Assembly (NCBI GenBank): GCA_036971615.1
Contig: JAYKKR010000040.1
Location: 1 to 64,000, forward strand
From: Amyloporia xantha
Lineage: Eukaryota > Basidiomycota > Agaricomycetes > Polyporales > Adustoporiaceae
Reading direction: 5' to 3'
Length of the DNA stretch: 64,000 bases
Of this stretch, positions 47,948 through 56,599 are shown piece after piece. Under the pieces are notes generated by a model that saw nothing but the letters and a program-made list of their open reading frames with translations, made no database searches and was not told the origin of the DNA. The stretch's first letter is position 1. Every line of letters begins with the position of its first letter. The position numbers were made by a program, and so were the translations under genes.

Positions 47948-48702
47948 ATGGCTCTCGCCTTGAAGAATCGCGAACAGTCCCTCTCCAGCCTCATCGCTAT
48001 CAACCGCCGACTGATCTCATACTATGCCTGGCGCTGCGAGCAGGCGCTAGCGACCATCATGTCTGTCGCCGCCGGTAGAGACAAGGTGGCTGGCTTCGAC
48101 ATCACCTTGGCGCGGTGGGAGATTGGCCTCCGCATGGAAATGGTAAGCTTCGCCTTCCCCAACGTGTCTGCTCTGACGCTCAGCAGGAAGCCCTTCGCGA
48201 CTGCCTTGGCCGCCTCGCCCTCGTCGGCGTCACCGACGTCGAGCTCCCCGACGTCGTCCGCAAGATCAGCGACGCCACCGTCTTTGGGGCCGTCCCACGG
48301 ATCCACGTCCTCGAGATACAGCCGTTCACGCCGCCGCCTCGCCGCCATCCTTGCAGCTACAGAAGCTGCACACGGAAACCGAGCCCGCGTGGTGGACTTG
48401 GCCAGACGACCCTCCCAGTCACCTTCCAGCATGGTGGAAGTATCCACTGCATGACAGAGTAAGTCGCCACCCCGCTCCCACCTTTTCAACACATTCATTC
48501 ACATAAATTGCATCGATTGCCGCATAGCGTCGCGGGAGACACCTATCAAGTCAACTACCGCGATATGAGAGCGGTCAGCCATCGATTGGATGACGTCGAA
48601 CGCCTGGTCACCCGCTTCGCCGAGAGCCGCCATCGCGATGCCGGCGACCTCACAAGGATGTTGGACGCCTTCAAAGAGGTGCTGTTGGCAGATGAGGAGT
48701 GA
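47948..48702 (+). CDS. Small unknown protein of the KDZ element
   Basis: Exon 1 47948-48142 (MALALKNREQSLSSLIAINR ... ITLARWEIGLRMEM), exon 2 48184-48306 (QEALRDCLGRLALVGVTDVE ... VFGAVPRIH) and exon 3 48357-48458 (LQKLHTETEPAWWTWPDDPP ... WWKYPLHDR) join exactly through 41- and 50-nt introns. The last piece, VAGDTYQVNYRDMRAVSHRL ... DAFKEVLLADEE, is one base out of frame at its junction (about 48528). Composition is helical, with a Trp-rich loop. I do not recognise a domain. Its position beside the transposase, divergent from it, and its ATGGCG words mark it as part of the element. Confidence 0.5.
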
Positions 48703-48779
48703 GACCGGGTCTCTGCGCGCCATGTCGTAGGTGGATCTCGCCGTCGTCTGTATGTATTTCTTGTCGCTGCCTTTATGAG

Positions 48780-49190
48780 CACGAGTGCATGACGTCCCCA
48801 GCGTCTCCCATTTGTTCAATGGACCTTGTATTTAAGCGGCTGAATCACATTACCATCCAATCATGTGGATGGCGATGCGATTCAGACGCTTAACTTCGGG
48901 GTAGCATTGACGAATGGCCGAGCTCGAGGACGCCAGCAAATCATGCTCTTTGGACATCGCGCCATGTCAAAGGTGGGTGTTTTCAGGTGGCGTATGTATC
49001 CGTTTCGTCTGCGCGGTGAGTGCATAAATGCATGACGTCCTTCTGCGCCAGCCAATTCTTCAATGGCCTTGGTATTCAAGCAGCTGAATCGGATGGCCAT
49101 CCAACAATGGTTGGATGGCGATTCGATTCATCCAGGGTAGCATTGAGGAATCATGCAGGTCGAGAACGCCAGCACATCACGCCGGCTGCG
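48780..49190. repeat. Two diverged repeat copies with hairpins
   Basis: A unit beginning GTGCATGACGTCC and running through TATT(T/C)AAGC(G/A)GCTGAATC to GGATGGCGATTCGATTCA occurs at about 48785-48930 and 49020-49175. Copy 2 contains a perfect hairpin, CCATCCAAC-AATG-GTTGGATGG (49097-49118); copy 1 has a weaker version. Copies end near CGCCAGCA(A/C)ATCA, a phrase that recurs further right. Confidence 0.6.
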
Positions 49191-49199
49191 CACCATGTG

Positions 49200-49830
49200 C
49201 CTCGCCTGCGCGCGCCATGCACGGCGCCATCGGATGGCGCATATTGCCGCTGAACGAGGCGGCTTCATCTATGACCTTCGGAGCCACAGGTATGCGGCTC
49301 TGAAGAGCATAGATGAAGGCGCCCTGTCTGGCGAGCCATAGCGCCATCTCCCAACAGTGAGCATGAGCGCGCCATGCACGGCGCCATCGGATGGCGCATA
49401 TAGCCGCTGAACGAGGCCCCTTCTTCTATGACCTTCGGAGCCACAGGTAAGCGGCTCTGAAGAGCATAGATGAAGGCGCCCTGTCTGGCGAGCCATAGCG
49501 CCATCTCCCAACAGTGAGCATAAGCGCGCCATGCACGGCGCCATCAGATGGCGCCCGTCGCCGCCGGACAGCGCAACTTCAGTCTGTGGCCCTCAGAGCC
49601 ACAGGTATGCGGCTCTGAAGACCATAGATGAAGGCGCCCTGTCAGGCGAGCCATAGCGCCATCTCCCAACAGCGAGCATGAGCGCGCATGCACTTCGCCA
49701 TCAGATGGCGCCCGTCGCCGCCGGACAAGGCCCATTTGACTTATGTCCTTCTGAGCCACAGGTATGCGGCTCGGAGGAACATAAGTCAGGTCTTCCTGTC
49801 TGGAGTCTGACTCATTCATGCAAGGCGCTG
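49200..49830. repeat. Array of hairpin units with shared loop ACAGGTATGC
   Basis: Four units of about 150-160 bases, each with GCGCGCCATGCACGGCGCCATC-type arms, then a long imperfect hairpin. In units 1-2 CTTCATCTATG...GGAGCC pairs with GGCTCTGAAG...ATAGATGAAG; unit 3 is a chimera; in unit 4 GACTTATGTCCTTCTGAGCC pairs with GGCTCGGAGGAACATAAGTC. The loop ACAGGTATGC (ACAGGTAAGC in unit 2) is constant while the stems vary together. Open frames across it (minus strand) are a by-product of the repeat. Confidence 0.75.
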
Positions 49831-50374
49831 TTGGATTAACCCATTAACTCCTTGCTCTCTACGTTCACCAGTGGAATCGAGTTGCCCTCAGCGCCATGAG
49901 TACTCCGGATGCAGCTGATTTGTCCATCAGCATCAGGGGTACTCTCAAAACGTGGACGGCGATTCGATTCCTCTGGCTGACCCAGGGCAGCAAGGATGAA
50001 ATGGCCCAGTCCAACAGCGCCAGCACATCATAACACCTGCTGGCGCCCGTCGCCGCCGGACAAGGCCCATTTGACTTATGTCCTTCTGAGCCACAGGTAT
50101 GCGGCTCGGAGGAACATAAGTCAAGTCTTCCTGTCTGGAGTCTGACTCATTCATGCAAGGCGCTGTTGGATAAACCCATTAACTCCTTGCTCTCTACGTT
50201 CACCAGTGGAATCGAGTTGCCTTCCGCGCCATGAGTACTCCGGATGCAGCTGAATTGTCCATCAGCATCAGGGGTACTCTCAAAACGTGGACGGTGATTC
50301 GATTCCTCTGGGTGACCCAGGGTAGCAAGGATGAAATGGCCCCGTCCAACAGCGCCAGCACATCATAACACCTG
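49706..50374. repeat. 335-bp tandem duplication
   Basis: Unit 1 49706-50040 and unit 2 50041 to about 50374 are nearly identical, with a fixed offset of 335 bases and a few substitutions. Each includes one hairpin of the preceding array, a run with ATGAGTACTCCGGATGCAGC, and an end piece with GATTCGATTCCTCTGG and GCGCCAGCACATCATAAC. It is a recent duplication within the subterminal repeats. Confidence 0.85.
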
Positions 50375-50469
50375 CGTGCCATACGCCTCACAATGTGGCA
50401 GGCAAGGTACGTGGCGCATGGTTGCATAGCGCGTCTGGACATGGTGGCGCCATGATTCCATAGCGCATG

Positions 50470-50785
50470 CTGCCGCTGGAGATGGCCATTGGATCTGTGT
50501 CCCGCAGAGGGTCCAGACAGCTGGATCCTTTGAAGGACACATATCAGATGGCCCAGTCTCTGCGCGTGTCTTGGGTTGGGCGAGAATATGTATTAGATGC
50601 TGGTAGGTGGGTAGATCCAGTTCAAATGACCTTAGCGTACATGAAATATGTATAGCGGTAGAATATAGCGATGCTGCCGCTTGAGATGGCCATTGGATCT
50701 GTGTCCCACAAAGGGTCCACACAGCTGGATCCTTTGAAGGACACATGTAAGATGGCCCTGTCTCTGCGCGTGTCTTGGGTGGGGT
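50470..50785. repeat. Pair of GGCCATTGGAT hairpins
   Basis: Two copies (about 50473-50555 and 50671-50755) of a hairpin in which GGCCATTGGATCTGTGTCC pairs with GGACACAT..AGATGGCC; an inner stem GGGTCCA / TGGATCC is present in both. Each is followed by TCTCTGCGCGTGTCTTGGGT. The stretch between copies (50565-50670) is unrelated. Confidence 0.7.
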
Positions 50786-50834
50786 GTATGGAGCCGTCGG
50801 AAATGGCCAATCAGTCCTTGCGCTTTGAATTGTA

Positions 50835-50994
50835 GTCACACCACTGACCTGACCACACACGAAACGTCGTGATGAATGACAGATTGCAAAGCCTAATGGA
50901 TGGCGAGGCATTATTATTATTATACATACAGCATGAGATTTATTGAAATGCATATAATTAAAGCGTAGAAAAGGAAACAATAGGGCGGAATATA
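50835..50994. other. AT-rich linker before the 86-bp array
   Basis: Contains a short TTA run (50911-50921) and a low-GC stretch. No gene seen. Confidence 0.4.
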
Positions 50995-51854
50995 CTACTT
51001 CAAGGCGAGAATATACCACGATAATATGGCGCAGTCGGCCGCGCCGTGTCTACAGGCTATATTATAGCCCTCGGCCGACACTACTTCAAGGCGAGAATAG
51101 ACCACGATAATATGGCGCAGTCGGCCGCGCCGTGTCTACAGGCTATATTATAGCCCTCGGCCGACACTACTTGCAGGCGAGAATATACCACGATAATATG
51201 GCGCAGTCGGCCGCGCCGTGTCTACAGGCTATATTATAGCCCTCGGCCGACACTACTTGCAGGCGAGAATATACCACAGAAATATGGCGCAGTCGGCCGC
51301 GCCGTATCTAAAGGCTATATTATAGCCCTCGGCCGACACTACTTGCAGGCGAGAATATACCACGATAATATGGCGCAGTCGGCCGCGCCGTGTCTACAGG
51401 CTATATTATAGCCCTCGGCCGACACTACTTGCAGGCGAGAATATACCACAGAAATATGGCGCAGTCGGCCGCGCCGTATCTAAAGGCTATATTATAGCCC
51501 TCGGCCGACACTACTTCAAGGCGAGAATATACCACGATAATATGGCGCAGTCGGCCGCGCCGTGTCTACAGGCTATATTATAGCCCTCGGCCGACACTAC
51601 TTGCAGGCGAGAATATACCACAGAAATATGGCGCAGTCGGCCGCGCCGTATCTAAAGGCTATATTATAGCCCTCGGCCGACACTACTTCAAGGCGAGAAT
51701 AGACCACGATAATATGGCGCACTCGGCCGCGCCGTATCTAAAGGCTATATTATAGCCCTGGGCCGACACTACTTGAAGGCGAGAATATACTACGGAAATA
51801 TGGCGCACTCGGCCGCGCCGTATCTACAGGCTATATTATACCCTCTCGGCCGAC
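50995..51854. repeat. Ten 86-bp tandem units with nested palindromes
   Basis: Units start CTACTT at 50995, 51081, 51167, 51253, 51339, 51425, 51511, 51597, 51683 and 51769, an exact 86-base period throughout. Each holds ATATGGCGCA, an inverted pair GTCGGCCG ... CGGCCGAC, and between them a perfect hairpin GGCTATA-T-TATAGCC. Two sequence classes are visible: CACGATAATATGG with CCGTGTCTACAGG, and CAGAAATATGG with CCGTATCTAAAGG. They are interspersed, as expected from unequal exchange. A worn partial unit follows to about 51900. Confidence 0.95.
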
Positions 51855-51961
51855 CCTGCACTGCAGGCTATAGCGATGGCGTCGGCCGACGTCCGCTCTC
51901 CTTACTAAGTAATAAAAATTTCACCCATATCTCTCCCTATAGAGTAGGCTATAATGACTGA
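51855..51961. other. Junction of the repeat array and the copia element
   Basis: A degenerate last unit (CTGCAGGCTATAGCGATGGCGTCGGCCGACG) gives way to AT-rich sequence and then to the copia reading frame. The copia element lacks 5' LTR and gag, so the breakpoint must lie here, but no target duplication can be assigned. Confidence 0.5.
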
Positions 51962-53447
51962 ATGGGCTCTTGGAACGCAGACTCAGGTGCTACAGCTCAC
52001 ATGACTCCTCATCGACACTGGCTTCGCGACTACTCCCCGCATCGTGTCGCTATACGCCTCGCAGACAATCAGGTGGTCTATTCTGCTGGGGTTGGAACTG
52101 TGGTCTTTTCGCCGATTGTGGGAGGTAGGGTGGTCAAGAACGTCGAGTTTACCCGTGTTCTACATGTCCCTGCCCTTCGTAACAATCTTCTGTCTGTCCT
52201 TTTCCTAACACGACGTTGCCAATTCACTGTGCGCATTGGACGTGAAAGGATGGACTTCTCAAAGGGAGGTCGAACGCTCTTCTGCGCCCGCATCGACGAC
52301 TCGAACACTGCGCTTTTAGCCGGTCATACTGTCGCTCTTACAGAGTATGCAAAGCTGAGCTCCACTCTTCCTCTCGATCTTTCGCTCTGGCATCGTCGTC
52401 TCGCACATCGTCACATCGACGGAGTGAAGCGTTTGCTGTCTCAGGATCTTGTCACTGGTCTGACACTGGACTCTAAGGCTCCCTCAGACCCTGTCTGCGA
52501 GCCCTGTCTTGCTGGGAAGATGCATGCTAATCCTTTCCCTCCGTCGTCTCATCGTGCCAGCAAACCGCTCGAACTCGTTCACTCTGACGTTCATGGTCCC
52601 CTGCCTGTCCAAACCCACTCTGGCTATCGCTACTGGGTTACATTCATCGACGACTTCTCCCGCTTCCACACTGTCTACTTAATGAAGACAAAGGATCAGG
52701 TCTTCGAAATGTTCAGACATTACAAGGCGTGGGCGGAGAATCAGACAGACTGCAGGATCAAAGCGTTGCGAGACGACAAGGGAGGTGAATACATGTCCAC
52801 TGCCTTCCTTTCCTTCACCACAGAGCATGGCATCGAGCGACAACACTCCACGCGCAATCGACCGCAGCAGAACGGTGTTGCGGAGCGCACCAATCGAATT
52901 CTAGGCGATGGTATCAGTTCTATGCTTTCTGAGTCCGGTCTTCCTCCCTCTTTCTGGGGAGAGGCTTTGTCTACTCTCGTGCATGTTCTGAACCGCTGTG
53001 CCTCCTCCGTGCTACCAGACGCTACGCCCTTTGAGATGTGGTACAAGCGCAAGCCGGACGTTAGCCATCTCCGCGTTTGGGGATGCACTGCCTATGTCCA
53101 CGTCCAGAAGGACAAGCGGACGAGTCTTGGCGCCCATATGGAGAAGTGCGTCTTCATTGGTTATCCTGATGGTGTTAAAGGTTGGAGATTCTACAATCCT
53201 ACGACGAAGCGGATCATTCTTTCAGAGCGCGCTGATTTCGATGAGCGCTACTTTCCTGGTCTGAAGCAATCGACAGCTCCTCTTGCTTCTCCTCCTACTT
53301 CTAACTCTGCTCCTTCACCTCCACCACCACCTCCTGACGCTGCTCCGCCGCCTCCACCACCCTCTCCTCCTCCTGCACCTGCTCCTCTGCCGGTCGCTGA
53401 TCCTGTGCCTGTGCCCGCTGTTGCGCCTGCGCCACCTCTTGAGGGGA
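51962..53447 (+). CDS. Copia polyprotein part 1: protease, integrase
   Basis: Begins with the protease site WNADSGATAHMT (DSGAT core, about residues 4-14). It continues with the GAG-pre-integrase domain (LWHRRLAHRHIDGVKRLL; CEPCLAGKMHANPF gives the zinc-binding Cys pair) and the integrase core. Its acidic triad is seen in ELVHSDVHGPLPV, in KALRDDKGGEYMSTAF, and in HSTRNRPQQNGVAERTNRIL with its Glu. FWGEALSTLVHVLNR, LRVWGCTAYVHV and CVFIGYPDGVKGWRFYNP follow, then a Pro-rich linker. The frame upstream is closed by TGA at 51957-51959, so the Met at 51962 is just the first in frame. The continuing frame is lost at 53443-53446 (GGGG), where one G is probably missing. Confidence 0.9.
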
Positions 53448-55431
53448 GTTACCAGATCCTCCTGCTCCTCCAGAGCTGGATCCTATCCAAGATGTGCCTG
53501 CAGACGCTCCTCTAGCTCCTCCAGTCCCAGAACTTCCTGTCGACGATTGTCCCATCGCTCTTCGACGTGAGCGTCGAGCGAAGCGTCCAGTGCAAGATTG
53601 GTCTGTTCCATGGCATCCGTATTCCCGTCCTGCTACTCGTTCACGTGCTCCTGCTCCTGTTCCCCCGCCTCCACCTCCGCCGTCGCCTCCGCCTCCACCG
53701 CCTCCTGCTGTTCCACTGTCGCCTCCTCCTCCAGTCGATGCTGAGTGGAGAGAACCTCCTCCCGCTGTTCCAGACAGCGATGATGATGATCTCCCAGCAC
53801 TTGCAGAGGATTTTGAGGACAACGACAGCGATGACGAGGATGCCGAAGAGGCTGCCCACTATGCAGAGTCTGAGCCTGCGACTTATGCGGAAGCCATGAG
53901 ACGCCCAGACGCAGACAAGTGGCGCGCTGCTATTCAGGAGGAATACGATGCACAGATTGAGAATGGCACTTGGGAAGTCGTCGATCTACCTCCTGACCGC
54001 AAGGCTATTGGCTGTAAGTGGGTCTTTAAGATCAAGCGCAATGCGGACGGCTCCATCGAACGCTACAAGGCTAGACTTGTTGCCCAAGGCTTTTCTCAGC
54101 GCCCTGGCTACGATTTCGTCGAAACCTTCGCTCCCACCATTCGCATGGCCAGCATTCGAGCCATTCTTGCCACTGCTGCCATCGAGGACCTCCACATACG
54201 CTCCATCGACATCTCCCATGCTTTCCTGAATGGTGAGATGGATGCGGATGTCTACATGCGTCAACCGGAGGGCTTTCAGAATGGTAACAAGCGAGTTGCT
54301 TTACATCTGCGCAAGCCTATCTACGGGCTAAAGCAAGCTGGTCGACGCTGGAACAAGAAGCTGCATGCTACGCTGGTCAAGATGGGTTTCAAGCGCATTT
54401 CCTCAGACGCTGGAGTGTACGTATACGAGCGTGATAACATTCGCATCATTGTCCCTATCTATGTCGATGATATCACTGCTGTTTCCTCCTCCCAGTCTGC
54501 GCTTGACAACTTCGTCGAAGAGCTAGCTAGCCACTTCAAGCTTCGTGATTTGGGTGCAACGTCATATCTTCTGGGCATCGAGATCACTCGGGATCGTCCA
54601 ACTTGCACTCTTGCTCTGTCTCAGCGACAATACATCATCGACGTCCTTGAGCGCTTCAACCACAGCGAGTGCAGTACGGTTTCCACTCCTATGACTCCCG
54701 GTTTGATCCTATCCTCTTCCATGTCCCCCAAAACGCCCGAAGAAGTCGCTAGCATGCGCAACATCCCTTACCTGCAGGCTGTAGGTGCTCTGCAGTACCT
54801 TTCCTCCGCTACTCGTCCAGACATCTCCTATGCTGTTGGCTGTCTTGCGCGCTTCAACCACAATCCCGGTGAGCAGCATTGGAAAGCGGTCAAGCATCTC
54901 TTCCGTTACTTGCAGGGGACAAAGGATCTCAAACTCACTTACCGCCCTGACCCTTCGACTACAGAGCCCTTTGTGACGTTCACAGATGCATCGCATGGCG
55001 ATAATCTGGAGAATGGACGTTCCACAAGTGGCTACCTGGTTCGCATGGGTACAGGTGCTGTCAACTGGAGTAGCAAGCTGCAATCCATCGTCACTCTTTC
55101 CACCACGGAGTCAGAATATGTCGCTGCGGTCGAGGCTGGAAGGGACATCAAGTGGATGCGCAATCTTCTCTCTGAGATTGGCTATGGGTATGATCCTCCC
55201 TCTACCCTCTGTATCGACAATCAGTCCGCACTCACTGTGTCGAAGAACCCGGAGCATCACGGTCGACTCAAACACCTCGACCTCCGCTTCTACTGGCTAC
55301 GCGATGAGGTTGAGGCTGGGTACATCAAACCTATCTATGTCTCCACTCATGAGATGCCTGCAGATTTGCTCACCAAGGCTCTGGCAAAGCCTCAGGTCGA
55401 GCACTTGCGGCGCATGATGGGTTTGGAGTGA
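53447..55431 (+). CDS. Copia polyprotein part 2: reverse transcriptase, RNase H
   Basis: Frame -1 relative to part 1. Restoring one G at 53443-53446 would give continuous reading into GELPDPPAPPELDPIQDVPA. A Pro-rich linker runs to about 53760, followed by an acidic patch. The RVT_2 reverse transcriptase has WRAAIQEEYDAQIENGTWEV, GCKWVFKIKRNADGSIERYK, DFVETFAPTIRMAS, IDISHAFLNGEMDADVYMRQ, IYGLKQAGRRWNKKL and the catalytic YVDDI (about 54460). RNase H follows: FTDASHGDN, STTESEYVAA and CIDNQSAL, ending HLRRMMGLE with stop 55429-55431. All catalytic residues are present. Only the single-base break and the missing gag stop it from being a complete polyprotein. Confidence 0.92.
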
Positions 55432-55474
55432 GGTTGGATTCAGGGGGAGCTTGGACAATGAGAGGTGTCTCATT

Positions 55475-55483
55475 AAGGGGGAG
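55475..55483 (+). promoter_or_regulatory. Copia polypurine tract
   Basis: AAGGGGGAG directly before the TGTCAAACG LTR start; the site where plus-strand DNA synthesis is primed in LTR retrotransposons. Confidence 0.75.
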
Positions 55484-55735
55484 TGTCAAACGAGTAATTC
55501 TTCACCTCTCTTCTTGAAAACTATTTCTATGGACTCCTTACATCTATAGCTATCTTTCTGTCTATTCACTTTATTCCTATCTCCTTCTGCACCTATGATA
55601 GAATCCGTTCTTTACCTACACCCCTAGAGTAGTTGCCACTTCTGTGTTGATCGTTGTTTGTTCCCAAAGCGCACCACCTCAGAGTCCGTTGCATCCTGGC
55701 TTCCCCAGTTGCTCAACTCGGACTCTAGGTGAGTG
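55484..55735 (+). repeat. Copia 3' LTR (right end uncertain)
   Basis: Starts TG after the polypurine tract. The right end is unclear: AGTTGCTCAACTCGGACTCTAG occurs at about 55709-55730 and again at about 55763-55784, so the end may be duplicated or rearranged. Confidence 0.5.
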
Positions 55736-55789
55736 GTTAGGTATATTAGCTCAATATATAGTTGCTCAACTCGGACTCTAGCTGTCTGT

Positions 55790-56045
55790 ATACTTGAGCA
55801 TCGATTGATCGAGCCCGCCTTTCGTCTGTGGCTCTGACAAGGACGGCTGCAATGAAAGTCAGGATTCTATCGCGAGACATCCTTGTCCTTGCGCTCGGAG
55901 AACACTGCATGTCGTAGTAATGGAACAAGATCCGAGATGAGGGACCAGAAATCATCAATGGCTGGGCTAAAACGTGGTAATTTAGGTCATGGACTCTCGA
56001 GACACGATGTAAGAACCACCACAAAAAGTATATGTCGTCAGTGAT
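55790..56045. other. No recognisable gene
   Basis: A 92-codon minus-strand open frame (55746-56024) has no known motif. Confidence 0.35.
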
Positions 56046-56565
56046 GTCAGTTATAGTGGATAATCTTCTCTATACTTTGTACACTTTTTTGTCTAATCTA
56101 CCCCATACCTGAGTGCTCTACACTCCTTAATCCTAGGATAATCCTGTCTATAGTCACCTAGAGTTCTAATCTCAATCCAGAGATTATCTTCTCATGTTGG
56201 ATTATCCAAGGATTATCCCAATTGTGCTCAGTCTGTCTCCCTCCAATATCCAAGATTATCCATGAGATAATCTAGCTCCATGGCCTCCATAATATGATCA
56301 TCTCACCAAGAACACAGAGTCTGAACTTGAGATAATCTCCCTAGGATAATCCACTTCAGAATTTATTGAGCTAATCCAAATCCCAACCACAATGAACTAG
56401 AGATTATCCACCTCCAAGTTGACTATGCTAATCCTACATCCTAATAGAGATTATCCACATCCAACTTTACTAGGCTAATCCTACATCTAATAGGGCTATA
56501 CCAGAGATAATCCACATCCAAGTTCAATATGGTTAATCCTACCCTTAACAGATTATCTACCTTCC
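56046..56565. repeat. Cluster of GGATTATCC-like words
   Basis: About thirteen GATAATC/GATTATC words occur in roughly 520 bases, on both strands, commonly as (A/T)GGATAATC(C/T) or AGAGATTATCCAC(A/C)TCC. Several CTAATCCTACAT(C) words lie between them. The longer AGAGATTATCCACATCCAA...TAATCCTAC phrase recurs at about 56400, 56450 and 56500. It looks like a subterminal binding-site cluster of a DNA transposon, perhaps of the element to the right. Confidence 0.7.
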
Positions 56566-56599
56566 ACAGCGGGATAACTCCACGAACTGCGATGAACGA

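Larger units (their letters stand above)
36050..51960. mobile_element. KDZ transposon with TET/JBP gene and subterminal repeats
   Basis: Five genes packed in alternating orientation (+ - + - +), with gaps of only 74 to about 450 bases, are followed by about 3 kb of hairpin repeats and a ten-copy 86-bp array. All share the same word bias (ATGGCG/CGCCAT), which stops at both edges. The KDZ transposase and TET/JBP dioxygenase identify the element class. The exact ends are not defined: no terminal inverted repeats or target duplications were found. The left end could lie at 36.05 kb or inside the AT-rich block, and the right end is obscured by the copia insertion. Two of the five genes are fully open and the transposase has only two single-base defects, so the copy looks young. 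Confidence 0.75.
51962..55735 (+). mobile_element. 5'-truncated Ty1/copia LTR retrotransposon
   Basis: The protease-integrase-reverse transcriptase-RNase H order is that of Ty1/copia (Pseudoviridae). There is no 5' LTR, primer-binding site or gag/CCHC zinc knuckle upstream, so the 5' third is missing. A polypurine tract AAGGGGGAG (55475-55483) is followed at once by TGTCAAACG, the start of a 3' LTR. The LTR's right end is not defined, because without a 5' copy I cannot align it; 55735 is a guess. Confidence 0.85.

Noticed and set aside
49265..50154. Several 70-90 codon minus-strand open frames with near-identical proteins
   Set aside because: They are by-products of the repeated hairpin units; the similarity is due to the DNA repeat, with no splice or codon evidence of a gene family.
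49200..51854. Regularly spaced repeats as a CRISPR array
   Set aside because: Units are tandem without unique spacers, in a eukaryotic genome and with no cas genes; this is a satellite-like subterminal array.
53301..53860. Glycine/serine-rich minus-strand frame opposite copia
   Set aside because: Shadow of the Pro-rich linker of the copia polyprotein (CCT/CCA runs read backwards).
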